From Rhodobacterales bacterium 52_120_T64 (GTDB taxonomy: Bacteria > Pseudomonadota > Alphaproteobacteria > Rhodobacterales > Rhodobacteraceae), in NCBI GenBank assembly GCA_002162875.1, contig MABA01000021.1:62001-126000 (forward strand): a stretch of DNA of 64,000 nucleotides, read 5' to 3'. Within the stretch, counting starts at the first letter, position 1. Each line of letters begins with the position of its first letter. Below are positions 1 through 8,586 of the stretch, in pieces. A program made the position numbers and the translations under genes. Under the pieces are notes generated by a model. The model had not been told where the DNA came from, did no database searches, and saw nothing but the letters and a program-made list of their open reading frames with translations.

Positions 1-1
1 T

Positions 2-511
2 GGTGGCGCGGACTACGGTGGCTATTCCGATGTTATTTCCCCGCCAAGCAACCGCCCGATTGCGGCAGGTGATGTATTAATGCTCGACACAGGTGCCACA
101 TTGGACGGGTATTTTTGCGACTTTAATAGGAACTTTTTCATCGGACAGCCAAGCGAAAAAGTTAAACGGGCATATGCAACCCTTTACAAAGCCACCGACG
201 CAGCCTTTGCGATTGCCAGACCGGGGGTCACCTGCGCAGAGTTATATACTTCCATGGCCAAAGTCATAGATCAAGAAGGCGGGGATGTAGGGCGTTTGGG
301 TCATGGCCTTGGAACACAGTTGACGGAATCCCCCTCGATCGTTGGATTTGATCAAACAAAGTTGCGTGCGGGGATGGTGATGACGTTAGAGCCTTGCATG
401 GTAATAGAAGGGCAAAAAATCATGGTGCATGAGGAAAACATATTAATCAATACAGGGCCACCTCGTTTATTGACGAAGCGTGCGCCTGTTGAAATTCCGG
501 TTATCGGGTGA
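2..511 (+). CDS. M24 family metallopeptidase (Xaa-Pro dipeptidase-like), 3' part
   Basis: The gene enters from the left edge, so only the last 169 residues are visible. They are the C-terminal 'pita-bread' catalytic domain of peptidase family M24. All five expected metal ligands can be seen: Asp in LDTGA, Asp in FCDFNR, His in RLGHGLG, Glu in TLEPC and Glu in HEEN. It should therefore be an active two-metal hydrolase acting on a dipeptide or an amide. This contrasts with the doeA product 5 kb away, which has lost these ligands. It is followed after 4 bases by a racemase-like gene and then an MFS carrier, so the three probably form one operon. The substrate is unknown. The family call is firm; the exact activity is inference. 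Confidence 0.85.
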   Translation, partial: GGADYGGYSDVISPPSNRPIAAGDVLMLDTGATLDGYFCDFNRNFFIGQPSEKVKRAYATLYKATDAAFAIARPGVTCAELYTSMAKVIDQEGGDVGRLGHGLGTQLTESPSIVGFDQTKLRAGMVMTLEPCMVIEGQKIMVHEENILINTGPPRLLTKRAPVEIPVIG

Positions 512-515
512 TGAT

Positions 516-1289
516 ATGAAATTGCCATTCACTCTTGATAAAGGAGTAGCCTCAACCGCAGCACTCGGACTGATCGTGTTGGAAACCGACGAAACTATTG
601 AAGCCGAATTTCGCACGCTATTTAACCAGACCGGCATAGGCCTGTTTCATGCACGTATTCCCGTAGCGCAAGAGATTACGCCCGAGACCTTACCGAAAAT
701 GGAAGCTGCTTTGCCTGCGGCAGTTGGGCTGCTACCATCGGCATTTCCTATGGACGTTGTTGGATATGCCTGTACTTCGGGTGCGACAGTAATCGGCGCC
801 GACAATATATCCAGAATAGTTACTCAAACTTTTCCAAACGCAAAAACAACCGACCCAATAACGGCCGTAATGGCCGCTTTGCAGCATCTTGGAATACGAA
901 GGATCGGGCTTGTGACACCATATGTTGAAGATGTGTCAGCGGCGATGATCAATTTACTGCGAAGTAACAGTTTCGAAGTAGTGCACTTCGGGTCCTTTGA
1001 ACAAAAAGACGACGCGACGGTTGCGCGAATATCGCCAGACTCTATTTACAACGCGATCTGCGACATCGGCGTAAATGATGATGTTGAAGCCGTATTTGTT
1101 TCCTGCACCAACTTGCGAACCTTCGATGTGATCGAGCGCGCAGAGACGCTCATTGAAAAGCCGGTCATTTCAAGCAACCAGGCTCTTGCGTGGCATATGG
1201 CTGAATTGGCCAAACTCTCTGGGGTCATAGCTGGCCCAGGAAGCCTATTCACCGAACGTGGCCTAAATCGGAATTTTTCGACAATATAG
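516..1289 (+). CDS. Asp/Glu racemase / maleate isomerase superfamily protein (EutA-like candidate)
   Basis: A 257-residue protein of the Asp/Glu racemase, maleate cis-trans isomerase and arylmalonate decarboxylase superfamily. Both catalytic cysteines are visible: Cys86 in YACTSG and Cys197 in SCTNLRT, as expected for a two-cysteine racemase or isomerase. I chose the ATG at 516, four bases after the preceding stop; a start further upstream would overlap the peptidase gene and has no family-like sequence. Proteins of this family occur in ectoine/hydroxyectoine clusters as EutA, and ectoine-degradation genes lie 1.5 kb away, so an EutA-like role is possible. However, it is coupled to a dipeptidase and an MFS carrier rather than to eutB and eutC. 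The reaction cannot be fixed from sequence. Confidence 0.8.
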   Translation: MKLPFTLDKGVASTAALGLIVLETDETIEAEFRTLFNQTGIGLFHARIPVAQEITPETLPKMEAALPAAVGLLPSAFPMDVVGYACTSGATVIGADNISRIVTQTFPNAKTTDPITAVMAALQHLGIRRIGLVTPYVEDVSAAMINLLRSNSFEVVHFGSFEQKDDATVARISPDSIYNAICDIGVNDDVEAVFVSCTNLRTFDVIERAETLIEKPVISSNQALAWHMAELAKLSGVIAGPGSLFTERGLNRNFSTI

Positions 1290-1400
1290 GGTTTCCTGCG
1301 CGCAATTTAGTGATCGAATTGCAAGATCACATAATTTGTGTTTCTTAAGTTATAACAACCACTCCTGCACACGTTGCCCAAAACAGAGAGCCTCACACTC

Positions 1401-2648
1401 ATGTCCTTGCTTGCGTTTGCTCGCCAAAATGCCCGTTGGCTCGCCGCTGGCGCTTTGCTCGCTTTCATGTCCAGTTTTGGGCAGACATTTTTCATCTCGG
1501 TCTTCTCCGATCAAATCCGAACCGAGTTTGGCTTGACCCACGCCATGTGGGGCGGGATCTATTCGCTTGGGACAACGGCATCGGCGCTAGTAATGATTTG
1601 GGCTGGCACACTGACAGATATATTCAGAACTCGAAGCATTGGGGTGGTTGTCTTTCTACTGTTGGGATTGGCATGCTTGGCCATGGCGTCGGTGCCGACA
1701 GTGTTAGCGCTTCCTTTTATAATATTTGCTTTGCGACTATTGGGACAAGGAATGAGCTCCCATCTTTCGGTCGTTGCTATGTCCAGATGGTTCGTAGCTG
1801 GAAGAGGCCGTGCTTTATCGATCTCTTCGTTTGGCTTTTCGATCGGAGAGACATTTCTACCCATCAGTTTCGTTTTCCTGATGTCCATTTATTCTTGGCG
1901 CAGTTTATGGGTTGCCAGTTTTGCAATTTTGATGGCAGCAATTCCCGTTCTGCTGCTTCTTTTGCGACGCGAACGAACTCCGCAATCGATGGCACAAGAA
2001 TCTATGTCTTTAGGCATGAAAGATCGCCATTGGACCAGACGAGATATGCTGAGGCACCCGCTATTCTGGTTTATGATTCCAGCTCTTTTGGGGCCAAGCG
2101 CGTTTAGCACCGCATTCTTTTTTCAGCAGGCGCATTTCGCTGAAATCAAAGGGTTGGAACATCTGCAATTAGTTTCCTTCTTTCCAATTTACTCGGTCTT
2201 ATCGGTCATAGTGATGTTCGTTTCCGGTGTCGTGCTTGATCGACTTGGATCCGCGCGACTTTTACCGTTTTACCAGCTTCCGATGGTTATTGCCTTTGCG
2301 TGCTTTTCGCTAGCACAATCTTCTGGAATGGTTGCATTGGGATTGACATTTCTAGCTGTAACATCAGGAGCCAATTCAACTTTACCCAACGCATTTTGGG
2401 CGGAGTTTTATGGCACCAAATATCTAGGTGCGATCAAATCTTTGGCGGCAGCGGTAATGGTCCTTGGCTCGGCCATTGGACCCGGATTGACCGGACTGTT
2501 AATCGACAGCGGATTCGCGCTGGATCAGCAATACCTTTGGATTTCTCTGTTCTTCCTCATTTCGTCCGGCGCCATGACAATTGGCGTTTTCCGCGCGCGG
2601 AGCGATCTGAAGGGTTTTAATAAGAATTCGATAGGTGACCTCGGGTAA
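1401..2648 (+). CDS. MFS transporter
   Basis: A 415-residue membrane protein with about twelve hydrophobic segments in the pattern of the major facilitator superfamily. The loop after the second segment (roughly residues 65-80) contains WAGTLTD and RTRS, resembling the family's loop 2-3 signature. I chose the ATG at 1401, preceded by a GAGAG ribosome-binding sequence; a TTG at 1374 is in frame but less convincing. It follows the dipeptidase and racemase-like genes on the same strand with a 111-base gap and probably imports the substrate of that set. It belongs to the monocarboxylate/oxalate-like part of the superfamily by general appearance only. Confidence 0.85.
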   Translation: MSLLAFARQNARWLAAGALLAFMSSFGQTFFISVFSDQIRTEFGLTHAMWGGIYSLGTTASALVMIWAGTLTDIFRTRSIGVVVFLLLGLACLAMASVPTVLALPFIIFALRLLGQGMSSHLSVVAMSRWFVAGRGRALSISSFGFSIGETFLPISFVFLMSIYSWRSLWVASFAILMAAIPVLLLLLRRERTPQSMAQESMSLGMKDRHWTRRDMLRHPLFWFMIPALLGPSAFSTAFFFQQAHFAEIKGLEHLQLVSFFPIYSVLSVIVMFVSGVVLDRLGSARLLPFYQLPMVIAFACFSLAQSSGMVALGLTFLAVTSGANSTLPNAFWAEFYGTKYLGAIKSLAAAVMVLGSAIGPGLTGLLIDSGFALDQQYLWISLFFLISSGAMTIGVFRARSDLKGFNKNSIGDLG

Positions 2649-2663
2649 ATCGAGGAACGTGGT

Positions 2664-2690
2664 GGGGGAAGGCTAAATTGGTCCTCCCCC
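2664..2690 (+). terminator. Possible terminator hairpin after the MFS gene
   Basis: GGGGGA at 2664-2669 pairs with TCCCCC at 2685-2690, with two further G-C pairs inside after a one-base bulge. It lies 15 bases after the MFS stop and in the convergent gap before doeD. The following sequence has only a weak T-rich stretch, so efficient Rho-independent termination is uncertain. Confidence 0.35.
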
Positions 2691-2800
2691 TGAGCGTACC
2701 TTTATCACTAATATTCGATTCCACGCCTCGGCACGACGTACACTTAACTAACATTTAGGTCGGTTAAAACATACCAGACACCACTTGCAAGAAGCGAAAA

Positions 2801-4171
2801 TCAACCGAGCACTTCGCTAACAGCTTCTTTGGCGACCGAAACCACTTGGTCCACCTCATCAGGTGAAATGCAAAGTGGTGGGGCAAAGCCGATGATGTCG
2901 CCTTGCGGCATCGCGCGGGCGATTACATTGCGCGAGGCCATGGCCGCGGATACGGCATAGCCTACTTTCCTAGAAGGATCAAAGAAGCCAAGCGGCGATT
3001 TTGTTTCGGAAAATTCAACGGCGCACATCAAGCCTTCACCGCGTACCTCTGCCACGTTTGGATGATCCGCAAACGTAGACGTTAGCTGTTCCAACAAATA
3101 CGCACCAGTTGTGCCGGCGTTATCCACCAACCCCATTTCATCAATCAATTTAAGGTTGGCGACGCCAGCCGCAGCTCCAATCGGGTGGGCGGAATATGTC
3201 CAGCCGTGGCCGATAGGCCCGTTGTCTTCAGTGCCTTGTTCCAGCACTTTCCACACCTTGTCAGAAATGATCGACCCTGAAAGGGGCGCATACGCCGAGG
3301 TCAAGCCTTTGGCGATGGTGATTATATCCGCTTCGATCCCATAATGCGCGGAACCGAACATCGATCCAAGGCGGCCAAATCCGGTCACCACTTCGTCAGC
3401 AATCAACAGGATATCGTACTTTTTCAGCACGGCCTGAATTGCAGACCAATATCCAGCGGGTGGCGGTACGATGCCCCCTGTTCCCAACACAGGTTCGCCG
3501 ATGAACGCGGCGACGGTGTCTGGCCCCTCCGCCAAAATCATTGTTTCAAGCTTGGCAGCACAATCGGCTGAAAACTCTTCTTCAGACATGCCCTCGCTGG
3601 CACCGCGTAAATAATATGGTGCTTCGGTGTGGATAACCTGTGACAGAGGCAGATCGAATTTATTGTGGAAAAGCTCAAGACCAGTCAACGAGCCTGTCAT
3701 CAAACCGGAACCATGATAGCCGCGCCAACGCGAGATGACCTTTTTCTTTTCGGGACGGCCAAGGATGTTGTTGTAATACCACACCAGCTTGATGTTCGTC
3801 TCGTTCGCGTCAGACCCACTTTGGCCGTAATAAACCTTGGACATATTATCCGGTGCTCGGTCCAAAATCATCTTGGATAGCGTGATCGCAGCCTCGGTAC
3901 CGTGACCAACATAGGAATGGTAATAGGCCAGCTCGTGCGCCTGCTTCGATATCGCCTCGGCAATTTCTGTACGACCGTACCCGACGTTAACACAGTAAAG
4001 TCCAGCAAAAGCATCCAGCATTTTTCGGTCATCACGATCAACGATGTACACACCTTCGCCTGTTTTGATAACCCGCGTCGGGGTCTCGCCACGTGCATGT
4101 TGCGCAAGGTGGGTCGAGGGATGGAAAAAGTTTTCCCGATCCCATTGGGCGAGTTCGTCATTCGTTAGCAT
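2801..4171 (-). CDS. doeD: Diaminobutyrate aminotransferase of ectoine catabolism (class III)
   Basis: A 456-residue class III PLP-dependent aminotransferase. The cofactor-binding Asp259 in IADEVV and the Schiff-base Lys288 in TIAKGLTS are present, and length is normal for the class. I chose the ATG at 4171, with AGGAAA nine bases upstream; a longer frame would run into doeB. It is the last gene of the doeA-doeB-doeD set, where the family converts L-2,4-diaminobutyrate to aspartate semialdehyde. Assignment to doeD rests on this context, since many omega-transaminases look alike. No doeC-type aspartate-semialdehyde dehydrogenase is seen in the window. Confidence 0.82.
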   Translation of the reverse strand: MLTNDELAQWDRENFFHPSTHLAQHARGETPTRVIKTGEGVYIVDRDDRKMLDAFAGLYCVNVGYGRTEIAEAISKQAHELAYYHSYVGHGTEAAITLSKMILDRAPDNMSKVYYGQSGSDANETNIKLVWYYNNILGRPEKKKVISRWRGYHGSGLMTGSLTGLELFHNKFDLPLSQVIHTEAPYYLRGASEGMSEEEFSADCAAKLETMILAEGPDTVAAFIGEPVLGTGGIVPPPAGYWSAIQAVLKKYDILLIADEVVTGFGRLGSMFGSAHYGIEADIITIAKGLTSAYAPLSGSIISDKVWKVLEQGTEDNGPIGHGWTYSAHPIGAAAGVANLKLIDEMGLVDNAGTTGAYLLEQLTSTFADHPNVAEVRGEGLMCAVEFSETKSPLGFFDPSRKVGYAVSAAMASRNVIARAMPQGDIIGFAPPLCISPDEVDQVVSVAKEAVSEVLG

Positions 4172-4185
4172 ATCAATTTTCCTTG

Positions 4186-5175
4186 TTAGGTTTTTTGCGC
4201 CAAAACAGCGAGGCAATCGCCCGGCTGAATCAGTCCGTAAGTGTGCCGAACAGCCAACAGACCATCCAATTTTGCTTGAACATCGAGGGGCTCAACACCT
4301 GTGCGCGTCGTGTCCCAAATACGCGCCAAGACCTCGCCTTCCGCAACTGGATCGCCCAAATTTTTACAGTATTCAATCATGCCGCCGATGGGGGAAAAGT
4401 GGAAACAGTTGTCGTCGTCTTGCACCAAATGCTGACTTTCGGATAATTCCATCTCGCCTTGCAGTATCCCCGCATGGATCAACAAATTGCGAAGCCCCTT
4501 GCGCGCAATCGCCACTGTTTCAGGCGTGCTCGTCCCTGCCCCACCAAGCTCAGTCGTCACAAAGGTTTTACCCATCGCCTCGGCCGCACTGTCATACATA
4601 CCGTTGCTATCGATCTCTAGCATTTGCATGGAATAGGGGGCGTTAAACGCGTCGCGGGCGGCACTGCAACGTGCCTCCTGTTCTTTGTCGTCCAGAACAT
4701 GTGAGGCAACGAACGGCAAAAAGTCCAACGTTTTACCGCCCGAATGAAAATCCAGCACAATGTCTGCCATCGGTAACAAATACCGTTGAAAATAGTCCGC
4801 AATCCTTTCAGTAACTGTACCACTCGGTTGTCCCGGAAAAACGCGGTTCATATTGCCTGCATCAATCGGAGATGTGCGCATACCCGCTGAAAAAGCCGGC
4901 ATGTTCATGAACGGCACGATAATCACGCGCCCTGACAATTCATCGGCATCAATCGACGTTGCCAACTTGGTCAGCGCTAAAGGCCCCTCGTATTCATCAC
5001 CGTGATTGGCCCCTGTCACCAAAGCCGTAGGCCCATCGCCGTTCTTCGCCGCAGTTATCGGTATCATCACCGACCCCCATGCGCTGTCGTCGCGACTATG
5101 GGGGAGTCGCAAGAAACCGTGCGCTACCCCGTCCGCATCAAGGTCGATTGTTGGCGTTACCGAAGAATTTTGCAT
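4186..5175 (-). CDS. doeB: N-acetyl-diaminobutyrate deacetylase of ectoine catabolism (AstE/AspA family)
   Basis: A 329-residue zinc-dependent amidohydrolase of the succinylglutamate desuccinylase/aspartoacylase family. The zinc ligands are visible as His58 and Glu61 in NHGDEYEG and His144 in DFHSGG. In ectoine degradation this enzyme removes acetate from N-alpha-acetyl-L-2,4-diaminobutyrate made by DoeA. I chose the ATG at 5175, two bases after the doeA stop, with GGGA seven bases upstream. An alternative in-frame start at 5214 would overlap doeA. The tight spacing to doeA and the 14-base gap to doeD support one transcript. Confidence 0.88.
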   Translation of the reverse strand: MQNSSVTPTIDLDADGVAHGFLRLPHSRDDSAWGSVMIPITAAKNGDGPTALVTGANHGDEYEGPLALTKLATSIDADELSGRVIIVPFMNMPAFSAGMRTSPIDAGNMNRVFPGQPSGTVTERIADYFQRYLLPMADIVLDFHSGGKTLDFLPFVASHVLDDKEQEARCSAARDAFNAPYSMQMLEIDSNGMYDSAAEAMGKTFVTTELGGAGTSTPETVAIARKGLRNLLIHAGILQGEMELSESQHLVQDDDNCFHFSPIGGMIEYCKNLGDPVAEGEVLARIWDTTRTGVEPLDVQAKLDGLLAVRHTYGLIQPGDCLAVLAQKT

Positions 5176-5177
5176 GT

Positions 5178-6359
5178 CTATCCCTTCACCACCAACCCGC
5201 TTGGGGTCGAGCATAGATTTTCGGCACCAGTTTCAGTAATCAAAACGGGTTCCGTTATTTCAATACCGCCGTCGTCGAGCCACAAAGCTGGCATGAAATG
5301 GAACGCCATTCCCGGTTCCAGCACAGTTTTGTCATCACGGCGCAGCGAATAGGTATGTTCGCCCCAATCGGGCGGATAAGACAGCCCGATCGGATAACCA
5401 CAGCGACTGTCTTTCTCAAAACCCAGCTTATTAAGTGTGGCGTTAAAAGCATTGGCTATATCTTCGGCGAAATTACCGGGTTTGGCCTGCGCCATCCCTG
5501 AGTCCACAGCCTCGAGAACCGCCGCTTCGGCCGCGCGATATTTCGCGGGTGGTTCACCAAAGAACAACGTGCGCGATTGGGGGGCGTGATAACGACGATA
5601 AACACCGGCGATTTCAAAGAACGTCGCCTCACCTTTTTGCAGGAGGTTATCATCCCAAGTCAGGTGTGGCGCAGTCGCATCCTCGCCAGACGGGGCCAGT
5701 GGCACGATCGAAGGGTAATCCCCCCAAAATCCGTTAGCTCCCGTAATGGCCGCATGGTAAATATCGGCGATCAGCTCGTTTTTCTTCATGCCTGGCTCGG
5801 CACGCTGCAAGATGGTCGCATGCATGTTTTCGACTATCTTGGCCGCACGGCGCATATTTTCGATTTCAGCAGGGCTTTTGATTGCACGCTGCCAGTTCAC
5901 CAGAACATTTGCATTAACCCACTTGGCATCGGGCAATTCTTGGGCCAACGAGATATATGCAGAGGCAGTAAAATAATAATTGTCCATCTCCAACCCGATG
6001 CGCGAACCCGCCCAGCCTTGCGACTTCATCAATCGCGCCAAATCTTCCATCGGGTGCTTATCGGGATTCTGGACATAGGTATCCTCGTAGCCAAAGATGT
6101 TGTCGGCCGACATGTAAACTGTGCGCCTGGCGCCAAGCGCATCCATCGCGCGCCCCCACCAAAGCGGGGCGCCCGACGGGCCGATAATGACCCCCTGATG
6201 CACATAAAACGACCAGCCATCATACCCGGTCAACCAAGCCATGCTCGCAGGGTCGGTTACCAACAACACGTCGCATCCCGCACGATCCATCGCAGCACGC
6301 ACATTGGCGAGCCTGTTTTCGTATTCATCAAGCGTGAACGGCAGGTTTGACTTTCCCAT
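5178..6359 (-). CDS. doeA: Ectoine hydrolase (M24 fold without metal ligands)
   Basis: A 393-residue protein with an N-terminal creatinase-like domain (about 10-150) and a C-terminal M24 fold. It opens the ectoine ring to acetyl-diaminobutyrate. The usual M24 metal ligands are gone: the LDxGA position reads FFEIAGV, the second Asp position reads YHAPQSRT, and the GHG histidine position reads GYPIGLS. Glu249 in FFEIAG is the likely equivalent of the glutamate reported to form a covalent intermediate in EutD/DoeA. These substitutions and the following doeB support the assignment more strongly than overall M24 similarity. It is the first gene of the minus-strand operon, divergent from doeX. Confidence 0.88.
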   Translation of the reverse strand: MGKSNLPFTLDEYENRLANVRAAMDRAGCDVLLVTDPASMAWLTGYDGWSFYVHQGVIIGPSGAPLWWGRAMDALGARRTVYMSADNIFGYEDTYVQNPDKHPMEDLARLMKSQGWAGSRIGLEMDNYYFTASAYISLAQELPDAKWVNANVLVNWQRAIKSPAEIENMRRAAKIVENMHATILQRAEPGMKKNELIADIYHAAITGANGFWGDYPSIVPLAPSGEDATAPHLTWDDNLLQKGEATFFEIAGVYRRYHAPQSRTLFFGEPPAKYRAAEAAVLEAVDSGMAQAKPGNFAEDIANAFNATLNKLGFEKDSRCGYPIGLSYPPDWGEHTYSLRRDDKTVLEPGMAFHFMPALWLDDGGIEITEPVLITETGAENLCSTPSGLVVKG

Positions 6360-6546
6360 CCAGTATTCTCCGAGTCATCATTTTCCGGTCAAGCTACAAG
6401 CCTATCAGATATGACGTTTTTATGCTTTTCAAGTGAATCGGGTGGCCTTAGCCATCCTTGCAATGTAACAATTCACTGCGCCAAAATAGTGCGCATTTTC
6501 GAAAAAAACGACTAATACATGCATATAACTGGAGTTCTTAGATAAA
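6360..6546. promoter_or_regulatory. Divergent promoter region between doeA and doeX
   Basis: This 187-base AT-rich gap separates two divergent genes and must hold both promoters. A GGAG lies about 12 bases before the doeX ATG. Lrp/AsnC regulators usually bind degenerate AT-rich sites, so no clear operator can be pointed out by eye. Confidence 0.5.
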
Positions 6547-7014
6547 ATGGGCGCACTGGACAAACTAGACAGAAAAATCCTTCACGAAGTACAGTTGAAC
6601 AATCAACTTACATCGGCCCAATTATCAGAAAAAATAGGATTATCCCCGACATCAGCTCAACGACGTTTAAACCGGCTTCGTGCCGATAAGGTTATCGAGG
6701 CAGATGTAGCGGTAGTATCCAGCGCGGCGCTCGGCCGGTCACTGACAATGATGATCGCGGTAAAACTGGAACGTGAGCGATCCGACATTATCGATCATTT
6801 CAAGAATTCCGTTCGGCGAGAACCTGTTGTGATGAGCGCCTACTACGTAACGGGAGATAATGATTTCATTCTGTTCGTAAGCGCGCGGGACATGGAAGAA
6901 TACGAAGCCTTCACGCGCAACTTTCTTTATGACAACCCTGATATCAAAGGCTTCCAAACCACCGTCGTCATGGATCGGATAAAGGCTTCATTCTATATCC
7001 CACCATGGGAATAG
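6547..7014 (+). CDS. doeX: Lrp/AsnC family regulator of ectoine catabolism
   Basis: A 155-residue transcription regulator. Residues 5-55 form the AsnC-type winged helix-turn-helix (LDRKIL near the start, then LSEKIGLSPTSAQRRLNRL), and residues 65-150 form the RAM/ligand-binding domain with the typical GDNDFILFVSA stretch. It is transcribed away from doeA across a 187-base gap. An AsnC-type regulator in this position is standard for ectoine-degradation clusters (doeX/asnC), where ring-opened intermediates are thought to be ligands of pathway regulators. The gene symbol rests on this context. Confidence 0.82.
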   Translation: MGALDKLDRKILHEVQLNNQLTSAQLSEKIGLSPTSAQRRLNRLRADKVIEADVAVVSSAALGRSLTMMIAVKLERERSDIIDHFKNSVRREPVVMSAYYVTGDNDFILFVSARDMEEYEAFTRNFLYDNPDIKGFQTTVVMDRIKASFYIPPWE

Positions 7015-7111
7015 ACCTCCAATTTGGCAGACTCAACGGGCGAAATCTTGATGCCTCGACTTTCACGAATCCGGACCCAATCGCGAGAGTCGAAGCGTTT
7101 TCACCAGAACG

Positions 7112-7882
7112 CTACAGCGCCGTCCATCCACCATCAACGGATATAGTTGTTCCTGTAATCTGATCGGCAGCCGGCGAACACAAAAATGCGGTCGTCCCCC
7201 CGATCTGTTCAGTCGTTGCAAATTGTTTGGACGGTTGTCGTGTCAGTAGCACATCACGAATGACAGTTTCCCGATCCATATTGTATTGTTCCATCGTGTC
7301 TGGAATCTGCGTTGCGACCAAGGGGGTTAAAACGTAACCCGGACAGATGGCGTTGCAAGTGATCGGGTCTTCGGCGGTTTCGAGTGCAACAGTTTTGGAT
7401 AATCCAACCACCCCATGCTTTGCCGCTACGTACGCAGATTTGTAGGGCGAGGCCCTTAGCCCATGCGCGGATGCTACGTTGACAATCCGCCCCCAGCCAC
7501 GTTCGCGCATTCCACTTACGGCTGCAGCGGTCGTGTGGAACGCTGATGACATATTGATGGCAATAATTGCATTCCAGGTATCAATCGGGAATTCTTCAAT
7601 TGGAGCGACATGTTGAATACCGGCATTATTGACCAAAATATCAACTGCTCCGGCTTGTGCAATAAGTGCGCGGCATTGCGTAGCGTCAGACATATCGGCT
7701 GAAATATAGCGTGCGTTAACGTTGAACTCCGATGCAATTTCTACTGCAAGTGCGTGATCTTCAGGAGTATCACTGAAAGAGTTGATGACGACATCCGCCC
7801 CTTGTTTCGCCAGCTCTTTTGCAACCCCGAGTCCGATCCCAGAGTTGGAACCCGTGATGACAGCCAATTTACCAGTTAACAT
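7112..7882 (-). CDS. SDR dehydrogenase, 3-hydroxybutyrate dehydrogenase type
   Basis: A 256-residue short-chain dehydrogenase. The cofactor motif TGSNSGIG lies at residues 10-17, NNAG at 85-88, and the catalytic triad is Ser138, Tyr151 and Lys155. The sequence after NNAG (GIQHVAPIEEFP) and the AINMSSAFHTT segment resemble bacterial D-3-hydroxybutyrate dehydrogenases, which interconvert 3-hydroxybutyrate and acetoacetate with NAD in polyhydroxybutyrate turnover. I chose the ATG at 7882, with AGGA six bases upstream; ATG 7897 is also in frame. It stands alone, convergent with doeX. Other short-chain hydroxy-acid substrates cannot be excluded. Confidence 0.8.
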   Translation of the reverse strand: MLTGKLAVITGSNSGIGLGVAKELAKQGADVVINSFSDTPEDHALAVEIASEFNVNARYISADMSDATQCRALIAQAGAVDILVNNAGIQHVAPIEEFPIDTWNAIIAINMSSAFHTTAAAVSGMRERGWGRIVNVASAHGLRASPYKSAYVAAKHGVVGLSKTVALETAEDPITCNAICPGYVLTPLVATQIPDTMEQYNMDRETVIRDVLLTRQPSKQFATTEQIGGTTAFLCSPAADQITGTTISVDGGWTAL

Positions 7883-8168
7883 TGTTTTTCCTAACATTTT
7901 GATTGCCGGCTTATAACAAACTTCAGATTGGCGGTAAAACCAAATATAGATCAGATTCAAATAGTCCATGGGGGGGCGCTAATATGCAAATATCTAACGA
8001 GCGAAAATATTGCATAAAGAAAGAGCTAGTCACTGCCCAACCATACGAACCAAATTACTTCCAATCCAGATTTATTAACCCCCAGATACCTCGAGCTGCA
8101 AACATCGTTTTTTGTGCAGTCCTACCGACAAAGATAAAAACCGCAGCACCAATTTAAGGATTAGCCAA

Positions 8169-8297
8169 ATGAAATTTCAAAAACTGTATTCAGATGCCGG
8201 AGACGAAAGTCATTTGGAAGATAAATACGAAAAAGACCATCATACGATGGTGACAAGCAAACAGGGCTTTGAATCCATGATCATTCGATGCGAGTAG
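8169..8297 (+). pseudogene. Possible remnant of a small cupin gene
   Basis: A 42-codon frame starts with ATG after AAGGA at suitable spacing. Its first residues (MKFQKLYSDAGDESHLED) resemble the N-terminus of small single-domain cupin proteins, which typically begin with a similar LY-D-GESHFED pattern. Nothing downstream continues a cupin barrel and the frame stops soon after. I read it as a decayed 5' end, or else as an unrelated small protein; the resemblance is from memory and needs a search. Confidence 0.3.
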
Positions 8298-8586
8298 CCC
8301 AATTGCAGAAATTGGCGAACATCGACTAGATCAGCATCACTGTGGTGCGTTGGTGTTGATGCGATGACGTTGTCGGCAGATCGCAGGCGGCCTCGCTATC
8401 GCACGAAGATGAAAACTCTTTCACAAACTAGTTTCTAGTGAAGTGACATTAGTCCACTCGAACGAACCGACAACGGGAAACCGATATCCTGCTGGACATT
8501 GAGGTTGCTTGCAGGAACTGTTTTTCTGTCCGACACTCCTTCAAAACCAGTTTTTTATACCGACAATTCGCAACCGATAGTTCTGG
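8298..8586. other. Gene-poor stretch
   Basis: Together with 7883-8168 this forms a region of about 0.6 kb between the SDR and VOC genes with no convincing gene apart from the short cupin-like frame. The remaining open frames are short and lack family-like sequence. I see no clear hairpin with a T-tail or transposon end. Confidence 0.5.

Noticed and set aside
1436-2107. Plus-strand open frame of 223 codons
   Set aside because: It is another frame of the MFS gene and lacks coding character.
4044-4646. Plus-strand open frame of 200 codons
   Set aside because: It is antisense to the doeD/doeB junction and has no family-like sequence.
5577-6350. Plus-strand open frame of 257 codons
   Set aside because: It is antisense to doeA and has no recognisable domain.
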